NCBI RefSeq assembly: GCF_003387475.1
Contig: NZ_QUNO01000012.1
Coordinates: 347,579 to 411,578, forward strand
Source: Kutzneria buriramensis
Lineage (GTDB): Bacteria > Actinomycetota > Actinomycetes > Mycobacteriales > Pseudonocardiaceae
Direction of reading: 5' to 3'
DNA length: 64,000 bases
Shown here: positions 1 through 8,880 of the stretch, piece after piece
Layout of the letters: the number at the start of each line of letters is the position of its first letter
How positions within the stretch are numbered: the stretch's first letter is position 1
The notes under the pieces: model-generated
The model's database searches: none
The model's input: the letters and a program-made list of their open reading frames with translations, nothing else
Told to the model about the DNA's origin: nothing
Position numbers and translations under genes: made by a program

Positions 1-474
1 TACGGCCGCTACCGGCGGCCGCTACTCGGCTACGTGTTGCGAGCCGTGCGAGGCGACTACCAGTACGCCGAGGACATCGTGCAAGAGACGTTGTTGCGCG
101 CGTGGAAGCACTCAGACTCGCTGGAACCCGAGCAGGCCGGCCCGTGGCTGTACACGGTCGCCCGCAACCTCATCATCTCCGGCCACCGCCGCAAGGAGGC
201 CCGAGCACCTGAGGTTCCGCTGGAGACCGATGAGCTCCCGTCGGGCTCCGACGAACTGGATCACGTATTGCAGGCCTGGCAGATTGCCGAGGCGATGCGG
301 TCGCTCAGTCATGACCATCGCCAGGTCATCGTGGAGCTGTACTACTGCCGTCGGACGGTGTCCGAGGCTGCAACCGTGTTGGGCGTCCCCGCGGGCACGG
401 TCAAGTCGCGCTGCTTCTACGCGTTGCGCGCGCTTCGGGGAGCGTTGGAGGAGCGGGGGGTGACCGAGCTATGA
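1..474 (+). CDS. ECF-type RNA polymerase sigma factor (5' end outside window)
   Basis: Redirects RNA polymerase to a stress or envelope regulon. The reading frame is open from base 1, so the start codon lies upstream of the window; a GTG at 34 would cut into conserved region 2. Region 2 is seen in YAEDIVQETLLRAW and the following VARNLI segment. Region 4 is the helix-turn-helix VSEAATVLGVPAGTVKSRCF near the C-terminus. About 157 residues are visible, close to a whole ECF factor. The stop overlaps the next gene (ATGA), which encodes its zinc-finger anti-sigma factor, so the pair is translationally coupled. The regulon is not deducible. SigL/RslA-type pairs are a reasonable comparison, but this is inference. 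Confidence 0.93.
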   Translation, partial: YGRYRRPLLGYVLRAVRGDYQYAEDIVQETLLRAWKHSDSLEPEQAGPWLYTVARNLIISGHRRKEARAPEVPLETDELPSGSDELDHVLQAWQIAEAMRSLSHDHRQVIVELYYCRRTVSEAATVLGVPAGTVKSRCFYALRALRGALEERGVTEL

Positions 475-1376
475 GTTGCCAGCACTCAGTATCCCTTGGC
501 GTCTACGTGCTTGGCTCCCTCGAACCGGGGGAGCGCTCGCAGATGGAGCGCCATCTCGCCGGATGTCCGTTCTGCCAGCAGGAACTGGTGCGGTTCTCAC
601 CGCTGCCGGGCCTGCTGGGGCGGATCTCCTTGGCAGACTTGGAGGACATCGACGGGTTCGACCTGGACCCGGCCTCGCTCGGCCCGCCGGGCGATCCAGG
701 CCTGACCGACCACCTCGACATGAGCAACGTGCAGCTGCCCGAGCATCCGTCCATGCCGCTGCCCCGGCCGCGGCCGCTCAACCCGGGCATGGGACGGGCG
801 CCGGAGCCGAACCTGGGGCGTCACCTGGTGCCGCCGGTGCCGGAGCAGCCGCGACCGCCGCAGCGGCCGGCCGCCCCGGCCGCCAAGGCCCCGCAGCGGC
901 CGGAACCGCCGGCGCCGCAGTCCAAGGGGCCGGCCAACCGGCGGCGCAAGGACACCGATCGCAAGACCAGTCGGCGCAACTTCCTTGCCATGGCGGCGAT
1001 CCTGGTCGCGGCGGTGGGTCTGAGCGCGGTGTTCGTGCAGCGCTCGCTGTCCAGCACGCCGGACGTGGCCCAGCCGACCGCGGTGTGGCAGTCCACCGAC
1101 GCGACCAGCAAGGTGACCGCGGCCGCGGCCCTCACCAGCAAGGGCTGGGGCACGCAGGTGAGCCTGAGCGTGTCCAACCTGCCCGCCGGCCAGGTGTGCC
1201 AGCTGGTGGTGCACAACAAGAACGGGCAGACCCAGAGCGCCGGCTGGTGGCGCAACGGCAACGAGAGCGACAGCCAGGTGCCGGTGGCGACCTCCTACGC
1301 CATCGGGGAGATCGACCGGATGGACGTGGTGACGATGGACCACAAGCTGCTGGTGGACATCACGCCGAAGGCCTGA
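471..1376 (+). CDS. Membrane-anchored zinc-finger anti-sigma factor
   Basis: Binds and silences the sigma factor encoded just upstream until an envelope signal arrives. The 301-residue protein starts at an ATG overlapping the sigma stop. The N-terminal zinc anti-sigma motif H-x3-C-x2-C is H28, C32 and C35 (MERHLAGCPFCQQEL). A long proline- and alanine-rich linker (about 85-160) leads to one membrane helix (about 168-190, FLAMAAILVAAVGLSAVFVQ) and an extracytoplasmic C-terminal domain of about 110 residues. The layout is typical of cytoplasmic ZAS domain, single helix and external sensor. The external domain resembles those of RskA/RslA-like proteins. No protease gene for signal-dependent cleavage is adjacent. 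Confidence 0.93.
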   Translation: MSCQHSVSLGVYVLGSLEPGERSQMERHLAGCPFCQQELVRFSPLPGLLGRISLADLEDIDGFDLDPASLGPPGDPGLTDHLDMSNVQLPEHPSMPLPRPRPLNPGMGRAPEPNLGRHLVPPVPEQPRPPQRPAAPAAKAPQRPEPPAPQSKGPANRRRKDTDRKTSRRNFLAMAAILVAAVGLSAVFVQRSLSSTPDVAQPTAVWQSTDATSKVTAAAALTSKGWGTQVSLSVSNLPAGQVCQLVVHNKNGQTQSAGWWRNGNESDSQVPVATSYAIGEIDRMDVVTMDHKLLVDITPKA

Positions 1377-1387
1377 TATCGCAGGAG

Positions 1388-1419
1388 AAAGGGCCGGCCC
1401 GCACGCGGGCCGGCCCTTT
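1388..1419. terminator. Bidirectional hairpin terminator
   Basis: A perfect 14-bp stem, AAAGGGCCGGCCCG paired with CGGGCCGGCCCTTT, closes on a 4-base loop. It lies between the convergent anti-sigma gene and the amidase gene. Flanking A and T runs make it usable from both strands. Confidence 0.85.
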
Positions 1420-1429
1420 CGACGCGGTG

Positions 1430-3340
1430 TCAGAGCGCGGGCACCAGCCGCACGTCGTCGGCGTTGACGAACTCGACGCGGTGTCCGTACTGGATCTCGT
1501 AGTAGCGCAGCTTGCCCACCACCGGCTTGTTCTTCGTGCCGGTCGGGTCGTACACCGTCGGCAGGTACTCGGCCGGCGCGACGCCGCCGAACACGTAGAA
1601 CTGCCCGGCCGACAGCGTGTACGGCTGCGGCACGATCGGCTGCGGCGTCGCACCCACCGGGTAGGCCGAGGCCTCCGGGTAGGCGCGGCCGTAGACCGGC
1701 ACGGATGCCTTGCCGTCCTTGGGAGTCACGACGAAGCCGGCCGCGAAGACGGCGTCGCGGGCGTGGAACCAGCCCTTCTGGCCGAGGTACCAGATGGCCA
1801 CCCAGTCGCCCTGCCGGTCGGCGATCGCGTACTGCTGGCCGGTGGCCACCCGGCTGCCGACGTCGTTGACGTCCATGGTCTGCGGCGTGCCGCCCGGGTG
1901 CAGGCCGATGTCGCCCAGCAGCGGCGAGTCGTCGCTGGGCTGTGAGTGCAGGATCACCTCGCTGGAACCCCTTGCCGGGCAAGGCGTTCCGGCGGTGGTG
2001 CAGCCGGTGAACGGCACGTTGTTGGACGCCATGTCCGGCCGGACCGTCAGCATGCCGAACGCCGGGATCGGCAGCGACGGGAACCGCGGCGCGCCCAGCA
2101 GGTCGAAGTAGTGGTCCCAGTCCCAGTACGGGCCGGGATCCGTGTGCTGGCCCGGAATGTACGGCCCGGTGATGCCGGGAACGTTGTCGTGGCCCAGGAT
2201 GTGCTGCCGGTTGAGCGGAATCTGGTACTTGGCGGCCAGGTAGCGGACCAGCTTCGCCGACGAGCGGTACATCGCCTCGGTGTACCAGCCGGACTGGGCC
2301 AGGAAGCCCTCGTGCTCGATGCCGATGGAGCGGGAGTTGATGTACCAGTTGCCGGCGTGCCAGGCCACGTCCTTGGCCAGCACGTGCTGGTCGACGTGCC
2401 CGTCCTGGGACCGGATGGTGTAGTTCCAGCTGACGTAGGTGGGGTCCTGGATCAGCTTGAGCGTGGTGTCCCAGCTGCCCTCGGTGTCGTGGATGACGAT
2501 GTAGTCGATCTTCTGTGTGGCCGGCCGGTCGGACGTGTCGTGGTTGCCGTAGTCGTCCGGGCCCGGGCCGTACTGGGCGTACGCGGCCGGGTCGAGCTCG
2601 CAGGCCAGGCGCGCCGGGCACTCCGCGCCGTTGGAGGAGGTCGGCGTCAGGTGCAGGTCGGCCAGCTGGCCGGTGTTCGCCTGCACGGCGTCGGGACTCA
2701 GCGTGACGAGCTGGCCGTCGTCTGTGGTCCGCGTCTCACCCTGCTGGATGGTCTCGAACACCTCGTCGGCGAAGTCGCGCGCGGAGCCTTCGTCGGTGGC
2801 GCCGCTGTACTTCGCCACCGCGGCGTACCAGTCGCCGATGCTGTCACCCTGAGGGTGCAACTGCTTCTGGTACGAAGAGAGCAGTGCCGCGCCGGCGCGG
2901 ATGTTCTGCGCGGGGTCGCTGCGCACGGCTGCCGCGGTGGTGCCGGCGAGCTGCGCGGCCTGCTGGACGGTCTGGAGCGCCGCCGCCGGCACTCCAGCGG
3001 GGGCGGGCGCAGGGTGCAGCGTCGGGCGGCTGTCGTCACCGCGGGCGTCGCTCTGGTCGAACTCGGTGCTCTTGACGGTGTCGGCGGTCGCGAAATCGGT
3101 GAGGTGCATGGGGCCGTAACCGGCGGCCACGCTGGGCGTGCCGGCGTAGGTGTTCCACTGCGACTCCATGTACGACACGCCGAGCAGCACCTGCGCCGGC
3201 ACGCCGAACTCGGCGGCCGCGGCGGCGTACTGCTGCTGTCTGTCGGAGGTCTGGGGCGTTGCGGCGGGGGCCGTGCCGGCGAGCGGCAGCAGCAGCGCTA
3301 CGCTGGCCGCGGTCGCCATCACGGCGGGGATTCTGGGCAT
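1430..3340 (-). CDS. Secreted N-acetylmuramoyl-L-alanine amidase (amidase_2/PGRP fold)
   Basis: Cleaves the bond between muramic acid and L-alanine in peptidoglycan, outside the membrane. I chose the ATG at 3340 because it has AGGAGAG just upstream and begins a clear signal peptide (MPRIPAVMATAASVALLL...APAA); the frame extends further upstream without a better start. The mature N-terminal half has a lysozyme/transglycosylase-like segment (GVPAQVLLGVSYMESQWN) whose glutamate could be catalytic. The amidase_2 domain spans about residues 275-440, with zinc-ligand motifs IHDTEG, AWHAGN, IEHEG and LGHDNV. The C-terminal ~200 residues look like SH3-type wall-binding repeats. The product is 636 residues, longer than a bare amidase. 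It may be bifunctional or an endolysin-like autolysin. Confidence 0.92.
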   Translation of the reverse strand: MPRIPAVMATAASVALLLPLAGTAPAATPQTSDRQQQYAAAAAEFGVPAQVLLGVSYMESQWNTYAGTPSVAAGYGPMHLTDFATADTVKSTEFDQSDARGDDSRPTLHPAPAPAGVPAAALQTVQQAAQLAGTTAAAVRSDPAQNIRAGAALLSSYQKQLHPQGDSIGDWYAAVAKYSGATDEGSARDFADEVFETIQQGETRTTDDGQLVTLSPDAVQANTGQLADLHLTPTSSNGAECPARLACELDPAAYAQYGPGPDDYGNHDTSDRPATQKIDYIVIHDTEGSWDTTLKLIQDPTYVSWNYTIRSQDGHVDQHVLAKDVAWHAGNWYINSRSIGIEHEGFLAQSGWYTEAMYRSSAKLVRYLAAKYQIPLNRQHILGHDNVPGITGPYIPGQHTDPGPYWDWDHYFDLLGAPRFPSLPIPAFGMLTVRPDMASNNVPFTGCTTAGTPCPARGSSEVILHSQPSDDSPLLGDIGLHPGGTPQTMDVNDVGSRVATGQQYAIADRQGDWVAIWYLGQKGWFHARDAVFAAGFVVTPKDGKASVPVYGRAYPEASAYPVGATPQPIVPQPYTLSAGQFYVFGGVAPAEYLPTVYDPTGTKNKPVVGKLRYYEIQYGHRVEFVNADDVRLVPAL

Positions 3341-3374
3341 GGCGGGGCTCTCCTGGGTAGCCGGAACACTGCAT

Positions 3375-3403
3375 ACCGTGACCCCGGCCGCCGTGGCCGT
3401 CAA
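3375..3403 (-). promoter_or_regulatory. Candidate promoter of the amidase gene
   Basis: On the minus strand, TTGACG (3403-3398) and CACGGT (3380-3375) are spaced by 17 bases and lie 35 bases before the chosen ATG. The -35 is near consensus; the -10 keeps only the A at position 2 and the T at position 6. Confidence 0.4.
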
Positions 3404-3533
3404 GAACTGACACACAAAAGGCCCGTCTCAGTTCCTTTTTCACCATTCGGCCCAGCGTGCGACTGGTGCGGCCGTACGGCGGGTACCCTCACGCGATAAC
3501 CCGGCCGGAACCATCTACCGACAAGGCGTTGAC

Positions 3534-6500
3534 GTGCACCTGAAGAGCCTGACGCTGAAGGGCTTCAAGTCCTTCGCCTCGGCGACGACGCTGCGCCTGG
3601 AGCCGGGTATCACCTGTGTCGTCGGCCCGAACGGGTCGGGCAAGTCGAACGTGCTGGACGCGCTGCGCTGGGTGATGGGCGAGGGCAGCGCCAAGGGCCT
3701 GCGCGGCGGCAAGATGGAGGACGTCATCTTCGCCGGCACGGCCGGCCGCGCGCCGCTGGGCCGCGCCGAGGTGACGCTGACCATCGACAACTCCGACGGC
3801 GCGCTGCCCATCGACTACACCGAGGTGTCGATCACCCGCCGGATGTTCCGCGAGGGCGCCACCGAGTACGAGATCAACGGCAACTCCTGCCGGCTGCTGG
3901 ACATCCAGGAGCTGCTGTCCGACTCCGGCATCGGCCGCGAGATGCACGTCATCGTCGGCCAGGGCCAGCTGGCGGCGATCCTGGAGTCCAAGCCCGAGGA
4001 GCGCCGCGCCTTCGTCGAGGAGGCCGCCGGCGTCCTCAAGCACCGCAAGCGCAAGGAGAAGGCGCTCCGCAAGCTGGACGCCATGCAGGCCAACCTGACC
4101 CGGTTGACCGACCTGACCGCGGAGCTGCGGCGTCAGCTCAAGCCGCTGGGCAAGCAGGCCGAGATCGCCCGCAAGGCGCAGGCCGTGCAGGCCGAGCTGC
4201 GCGACTCCCGGCTCCGCCTGTACGCCGACGACCTGGTCACCCAGCGCGGCGAGCTGCACCGCGACGAGGCCGACGAGGCGGCGGCGCGGGCCCGGCGCAC
4301 CGAGGTGGAGCAGCTGCTCCAGCTGGCCACGGCCAAGCAGTCCGAGCTGGAGCAGTTGGTCGCCGAGGACGCGCCCGTGCTCCAGCAGGCCCAGGACACC
4401 TGGTACCGGCTGTCGGCGCTGGAGGAGCGGCTGCGCGGCACCGTGCGGCTGGCCATGGAGCGCGCCCGGCACCTGTCGGCCGCGCCCGAGGCGTCCCGCG
4501 GTGGCCGCGACCCGGAGGAGCTGGAGGCCGAGGCCGAGCAGACCGCCGAGCGTGAGGCCGAGCTGAACGAGGCCGTCACCGAGGCCCGGATCGTGCTGGC
4601 CGAGAGCTCCGAGCGGCGCGCCGAGCTGGAGCGCATGGTCACCGCCGCCGAGAAGGCGCATCTGGCCGCGGTGCGGCTGATCGCCGACCGGCGCGAGGGC
4701 CTGGCCCGGCTGACCGGCCAGGTGGAGGCGTTGCGCAGCAAGAACAACGCGTCCGCGGAGGAGATCGAGCGGCTGTCCACCTCGCTGGCCGAGGCCGGCG
4801 AACGGGCCGAGATCGCCCGCGTCGAGCTGGCCGAGCAGCAGGAGGTCACCGGCACCGAGGACGAGGGCGACGTCGGCCTGGACGACCGGCACCAGCAGGC
4901 CGTCGAGGCCGAGAAGGTGGCCCGCGCCCGGGTCGAGGAGCTGGTCAAGGCCGAGCGGTCCGCCGACAAGGAGATCTCGTCCTGGAAGGCGCGCGTGGAC
5001 GCGCTGTCGCTGGGGCTGACCCGCAAGGACGGCGCGGGCGCGCTGCTCGCCGCCGGCGATCGGCTGCCGGGCCTGCTCGGCTCCGTCGCCGCGCTGCTGA
5101 CCGTCGAGGCCGGCGCCGAGGTCGCCCTCGCGGCAGCCTTGGGTCCGGTCGCCGACGCCATCGCCGTCGGCGGCGGTTCGGACGCCATCGCCGCCTTGCA
5201 ACTGCTTCGCACGTCCGACTCCGGCCGGGCAGGGTTGCTCATCGGCTCCGGCGGGCCGTTGCCTGATCGTTCGACCTGGCCGTCGCTGCCGCCAGGCGCG
5301 CGGTGGGCCGTCGATCTCGTACGGGCCCCGGAGGCGCTGCGGCCGGCGGTGGAGCGGGCTCTGGAGAAGCTGGCCGTCGTCGACGACCTCGCCGCCGCGC
5401 AGTCACTCGTCGCGCTCGGGCTGCGCGCCGCCACCCGCGAGGGTGACGTGCTCGGCGCCGACTGGGCGATCGGCGGCTCGGGGCGTGCGCAGAGCACCAT
5501 CGAGGTGCAGGCCGCCGTGGACGAGGCGCAGGACAAGCTGGGTGCCGCCGAGCGGGCGCTGGAGCACGCGAGCGCCGCGCTGGCCGGCGCCCGTGCCGAG
5601 CAGCAGACCCGCCGGGACGAGGTCGGCGAGCTCAAGGAGCAGCTGAACGAGGCCAAGGTCCGGCGGGCCCGGTCCGGCGAGCGGATCAACCGGCTCAAGC
5701 AGGCGGTGCGGTCGGCCGAGGCCGAGGTGGAGCGGATCGGCGCCCAGCGGGTGAAGCTGGAGCAGGCCCGCGAGGACGCCGTCGGCAAGCTCGCGGAGTT
5801 GGAGGAGCGGCTCGCGGCCGTGCAGGAGGAGGCCGTCGAGGAGGAGCCGGACACGGCCGAGCGCGACGAGGCGGCCAACCAGCTCCACCACGCCCGGCAG
5901 GCCGAGATGGACGCCCGGCTGTCGCTGCGGACCGCCGAGGAGCGGGCGCGGGCGTTGCAGGGCAAGGCCGAGCAGCTGCGCCGGGCCGCCCGGGCCGAGC
6001 GGGAGGCCCGTGAACGGGCCGAGCGGGCCCGTGCCGCGCGGGTGCGTGGCGCGGCCGTCGCCAATGCCGTTGTGTCCGGCGGTGAAACCGCCCTGGAGCG
6101 GATCGCGCTGTCGCTGCACCGCGCCGCCGCCGACCGGGATGCCGCACAGGCCCGCCGCGCCGACCGCGAGGCCGCGCTGGGCACTGTCCGCGGGCGGGTT
6201 CGGGAACTCACCACCGAGTTGGAGAAGCTCACCGACGCCGTGCACCGCGACGAGGTCGTGCGGGCCGAGCAGCGGCTGCGGCTGGAGCAGCTGGAAACCA
6301 AGATCGCCGACGACTTCGGCATCGGCCTCGACGACCTGATCAGCGAGTACGGCCCCGACGCCATGGTGCCGCCCACGCCGACCGAGCTGGCCGAGTACGA
6401 GGCCGCCAAGGAGCAGGGCGAGCAGGTCACTGCGCCGCAGCCGATGCCGTACAACCGGGACGTGCAGGCGCGGCGGGCCAAACGGGCCGAGCGCGACCTG

Positions 6501-7322
6501 GCCCAGCTCGGCAAGGTCAACCCGCTGGCGCTGGAGGAGTTCGCCGCGCTCGAGGAGCGCTACAAGTTCCTGTCCACACAGCTGGAGGACCTCAAGGCGA
6601 CCCGCCGCGACCTGCTGACCGTGGTCAAGGAGGTCGACGACAAGATCCTCGAGGTCTTCACCGAGGCCTACTGGGACGTGGCCCGCGAGTTCGAGACCGT
6701 GTTCAAGGTGCTGTTCCCGGGCGGCGAGGGCAAGCTCGTGCTCACCGAGCCCGACGACATGCTCACCACCGGCATCGAGCTGGAGGCCCGCCCGCCCGGC
6801 AAGAAGGTCAAGCGGCTTTCCCTGCTGTCCGGCGGCGAGAAGTCCCTGGCCGCGGTGGCCATGCTGGTCGCGATCTTCCGCGCCCGCCCGTCGCCCTTCT
6901 ACGTCATGGACGAGGTCGAGGCCGCGCTGGACGACACCAACCTGCGCCGGCTGATCAGCCTGTTCGAGCAGCTGCGGGAGAAGTCGCAGCTGATCATCAT
7001 CACGCACCAGAAGCCGACCATGGAGATCGCCGACGCGTTGTACGGCGTGTCCATGCGCGGCGACGGCATCAGCGCGGTGATCTCGCAGCGGCTGCGCGGC
7101 GGCAAGGCGGAACGCGTGGCGGAGAAGCCGGCCGGGGCGGCGGATGTCCCCAAGGCTCCCGTCGACGTGAGCGATGCTGAGATCGCGGAGGTTCCCGTCG
7201 AGGTCAGTCCGAGCCCCGCTCAAGCCGGCGTGACCGAGGACGTCGGCGCCGAGGGCGCCGTGACCGAGGTCGATCCCGTTGCGGCGGAGGCGAATCAAGA
7301 GCCGGCGTCCGACGATATGTGA
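3534..7322 (+). CDS. smc: Chromosome segregation protein SMC
   Basis: A structural-maintenance-of-chromosomes ATPase that compacts and segregates the nucleoid with ScpA and ScpB. The GTG start gives the standard N-terminus MHLKSLTLKGFKSFA. The Walker A motif is GPNGSGKSN (about residue 32). Two long Glu/Ala/Arg-rich coiled coils flank a globular hinge (about 500-640). The ABC signature LSGGEKS is near residue 1100, followed by the Walker B VMDEVEAALDD. The length is 1262, somewhat longer than the usual ~1190. The excess is a C-terminal acidic and Ala/Pro/Val-rich tail after about residue 1190, probably disordered. In this genome smc is separated from ftsY by about 11.8 kb of accessory genes. 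Confidence 0.98.
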   Translation: MHLKSLTLKGFKSFASATTLRLEPGITCVVGPNGSGKSNVLDALRWVMGEGSAKGLRGGKMEDVIFAGTAGRAPLGRAEVTLTIDNSDGALPIDYTEVSITRRMFREGATEYEINGNSCRLLDIQELLSDSGIGREMHVIVGQGQLAAILESKPEERRAFVEEAAGVLKHRKRKEKALRKLDAMQANLTRLTDLTAELRRQLKPLGKQAEIARKAQAVQAELRDSRLRLYADDLVTQRGELHRDEADEAAARARRTEVEQLLQLATAKQSELEQLVAEDAPVLQQAQDTWYRLSALEERLRGTVRLAMERARHLSAAPEASRGGRDPEELEAEAEQTAEREAELNEAVTEARIVLAESSERRAELERMVTAAEKAHLAAVRLIADRREGLARLTGQVEALRSKNNASAEEIERLSTSLAEAGERAEIARVELAEQQEVTGTEDEGDVGLDDRHQQAVEAEKVARARVEELVKAERSADKEISSWKARVDALSLGLTRKDGAGALLAAGDRLPGLLGSVAALLTVEAGAEVALAAALGPVADAIAVGGGSDAIAALQLLRTSDSGRAGLLIGSGGPLPDRSTWPSLPPGARWAVDLVRAPEALRPAVERALEKLAVVDDLAAAQSLVALGLRAATREGDVLGADWAIGGSGRAQSTIEVQAAVDEAQDKLGAAERALEHASAALAGARAEQQTRRDEVGELKEQLNEAKVRRARSGERINRLKQAVRSAEAEVERIGAQRVKLEQAREDAVGKLAELEERLAAVQEEAVEEEPDTAERDEAANQLHHARQAEMDARLSLRTAEERARALQGKAEQLRRAARAEREARERAERARAARVRGAAVANAVVSGGETALERIALSLHRAAADRDAAQARRADREAALGTVRGRVRELTTELEKLTDAVHRDEVVRAEQRLRLEQLETKIADDFGIGLDDLISEYGPDAMVPPTPTELAEYEAAKEQGEQVTAPQPMPYNRDVQARRAKRAERDLAQLGKVNPLALEEFAALEERYKFLSTQLEDLKATRRDLLTVVKEVDDKILEVFTEAYWDVAREFETVFKVLFPGGEGKLVLTEPDDMLTTGIELEARPPGKKVKRLSLLSGGEKSLAAVAMLVAIFRARPSPFYVMDEVEAALDDTNLRRLISLFEQLREKSQLIIITHQKPTMEIADALYGVSMRGDGISAVISQRLRGGKAERVAEKPAGAADVPKAPVDVSDAEIAEVPVEVSPSPAQAGVTEDVGAEGAVTEVDPVAAEANQEPASDDM

Positions 7323-7325
7323 GTG

Positions 7326-8000
7326 CTACCCGGCGCGCTCCATCAGCGTGTCCGGCCGCAGCACCACGATTTGCTGTCGGTTGGTGGTGATCACTCCGTC
7401 GTCGCGCAGCACCCGCAACGCACGCACCACCGCCTTGCGCGAGGCGGCGATCGCCCCGGCGATGTCCTCCTGACTGAACGGGACAGTGATCGTGATGCCG
7501 TCGCCGGACGCCTTTCCGTCCTGGGCCACGAGTTCCGCCAGGAACGCGGTCAGCCGCTGGGCGACCGTGCTGCCGCCGAACTCGCTGCGCCGCTGGCTCG
7601 CGCTGCGCAGCCGCGCGCAGACGACCTTCAGCACCGCGTGCGCGATCGCCGGATTGCCGCCCAGGATGGCGTTGAACTTGGCCGGTGGGATGCGCAGCAC
7701 CTGTAGGCCGTCGATGGCCACCACGGTCGCCGACCGCGGCTTGTTGTCGATGGCCGACATCTCACCGATGATGTCGCCGGGTCTTCGCACGGCCAGTACC
7801 GACTCGTAGCCGGTTGGCGAGATCGCGACGACCTTTGCCCGGCCCGCCAACAGGATCAGCGCCGCGCCGGCGCAGTCGCCCTGGCTGAGCAGCCGGGTGC
7901 CGGCCGGGTGGTAGTGCGTCGTGCCGGCGGCCTCCAGGATTCGCCGTTCCGCCGCGGTCAGCAGGGCCCACAGCGTGCCGGAGTGGTATGCCGGGTCCAT
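7326..8000 (-). CDS. Crp/Fnr-family cNMP-binding transcriptional regulator
   Basis: Probably senses a cyclic nucleotide and binds DNA. The N-terminal beta-roll contains the phosphate-binding cassette GEMSAIDNKPRSATV, keeping the glycine-glutamate and the PRSA arginine that contact the cyclic phosphate in true cNMP receptors. The C-terminal winged helix contains FSQEDIAGAIAASRKAVVRA. The 224-residue length is normal. The ATG is preceded by AGGAGG. The gene is divergent from a class III cyclase-homology gene (157 bp between starts) and ends 3 bp from the convergent smc stop. The pairing with a cyclase-like protein suggests a local cNMP circuit (inference). Confidence 0.92.
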   Translation of the reverse strand: MDPAYHSGTLWALLTAAERRILEAAGTTHYHPAGTRLLSQGDCAGAALILLAGRAKVVAISPTGYESVLAVRRPGDIIGEMSAIDNKPRSATVVAIDGLQVLRIPPAKFNAILGGNPAIAHAVLKVVCARLRSASQRRSEFGGSTVAQRLTAFLAELVAQDGKASGDGITITVPFSQEDIAGAIAASRKAVVRALRVLRDDGVITTNRQQIVVLRPDTLMERAG

Positions 8001-8051
8001 GAGCCCCTCCTGATGTCACGTTCATAACGGCCGGATGAACCAGCGCCGTGT

Positions 8052-8121
8052 GGGTCAGATGAGGCAGACCCCATACCGCGTCGGTGCCAGGTTGGTCGTC
8101 GCACGAGCGGGTGAATTCGAT
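8052..8121 (+). promoter_or_regulatory. Divergent control region of the crp-like and cyclase-like genes
   Basis: The 157-bp gap holds an inverted repeat GGGTC-n10-GACCC (8052-8056 and 8067-8071) that could be an operator. It also holds a possible plus-strand promoter, TTGGTC (8092-8097) and TTCGAT (8116-8121), with an 18-base spacer. No classical TGTGA-n6-TCACA Crp site is evident. Confidence 0.3.
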
Positions 8122-8157
8122 AGCCGCCGCGCACGGATCTCCACCCAGAGGGAGCAC

Positions 8158-8880
8158 ATGTTCACCAATCCGGAGTATCGACCGATGTTCGCCGTCGATG
8201 TCGAACGGTCCAGCGGCCGGGGCAACGTCGCGATGATGCGGTACCAGGAGGCGTTGTTCGCGCAGCTGCGCGAGGCGTTCGCCACCAGCCGTATCGACTG
8301 GGACGCCTGTCATCGCGAGGACCTCGGCGACGGCGTGCTTGTCATTGCCCCGCAGGGGGTCGCCAAGTCCAGCCTGATCCATCCCCTTGCCGCCGACCTC
8401 GCCGGCCGGCTGCGATCCTACAACCGCACCGCTGGCGACAGCACCAAGATCCGCATCCGGATGGCGCTGCACGCCGGGGACGTGCACGTCCAGGACGGCC
8501 GGATCGTGGGGCGCCCCCTCGAGGTGCTGGCGCGACTGCTCGACGCCCCGCCTGGTCGCGAGGCGCTGCGGGCCGCCCCTGAGTCCGCGACGGTGCTTCT
8601 CCTTGTCTCCCAACACGTCTATGAGGAGACGGTGCAGCACGGCTATCCCGGCATCGACCCCGAGACGTTCACGAAGGTGCGCTACACCGTGAAGGAGACC
8701 ACCGGCGACGCCTGGCTGCACCTGCCCGGCCACCACGTCGTGGTGCCGGCCGGGTCGTCGGTCGCCGACGTGCTCGCCGGCAACCCGGCGAACGTCCAGC
8801 ACAACACGGTCACCGGTTCGGGCGTGATGTTCAACAACCAGAGCGGCTCGCAGCACATCTACGGCAGGGACGCGCGATGA
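8158..8880 (+). CDS. Class III nucleotidyl cyclase-homology protein with C-terminal QHNT...IYG motif
   Basis: The frame runs upstream to 8035, but the ATG at 8158 follows GAGGGAG and gives the family-like N-terminus (240 residues). The fold is cyclase-like: the first metal-ligand position is the Asp of FAVDVE (residue 14), the second is in EDLGDGVLV (Asp58), and a conserved RMALHAGDVH strand-turn follows (about 101-110). Both metal-ligand positions are kept, so it may be active; the substrate residues are not clearly those of adenylate or guanylate cyclases. The last ~25 residues (QHNTVTGSGVMFNN, then QSGSQHIYG) are a separate Asn/Gln/Gly-rich tail. The same pattern opens the next protein. 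The stop overlaps the next start by ATGA. Similar domains occur at the N-termini of actinobacterial STAND/NACHT proteins; a catalytically dead regulatory role is possible. Confidence 0.8.
   Translation: MFTNPEYRPMFAVDVERSSGRGNVAMMRYQEALFAQLREAFATSRIDWDACHREDLGDGVLVIAPQGVAKSSLIHPLAADLAGRLRSYNRTAGDSTKIRIRMALHAGDVHVQDGRIVGRPLEVLARLLDAPPGREALRAAPESATVLLLVSQHVYEETVQHGYPGIDPETFTKVRYTVKETTGDAWLHLPGHHVVVPAGSSVADVLAGNPANVQHNTVTGSGVMFNNQSGSQHIYGRDAR

Noticed and set aside
4133..6520. Long open frame antisense to smc
   Set aside because: It is a shadow of high-GC codon use in smc; Ser/Arg/Ala-rich with no family features.
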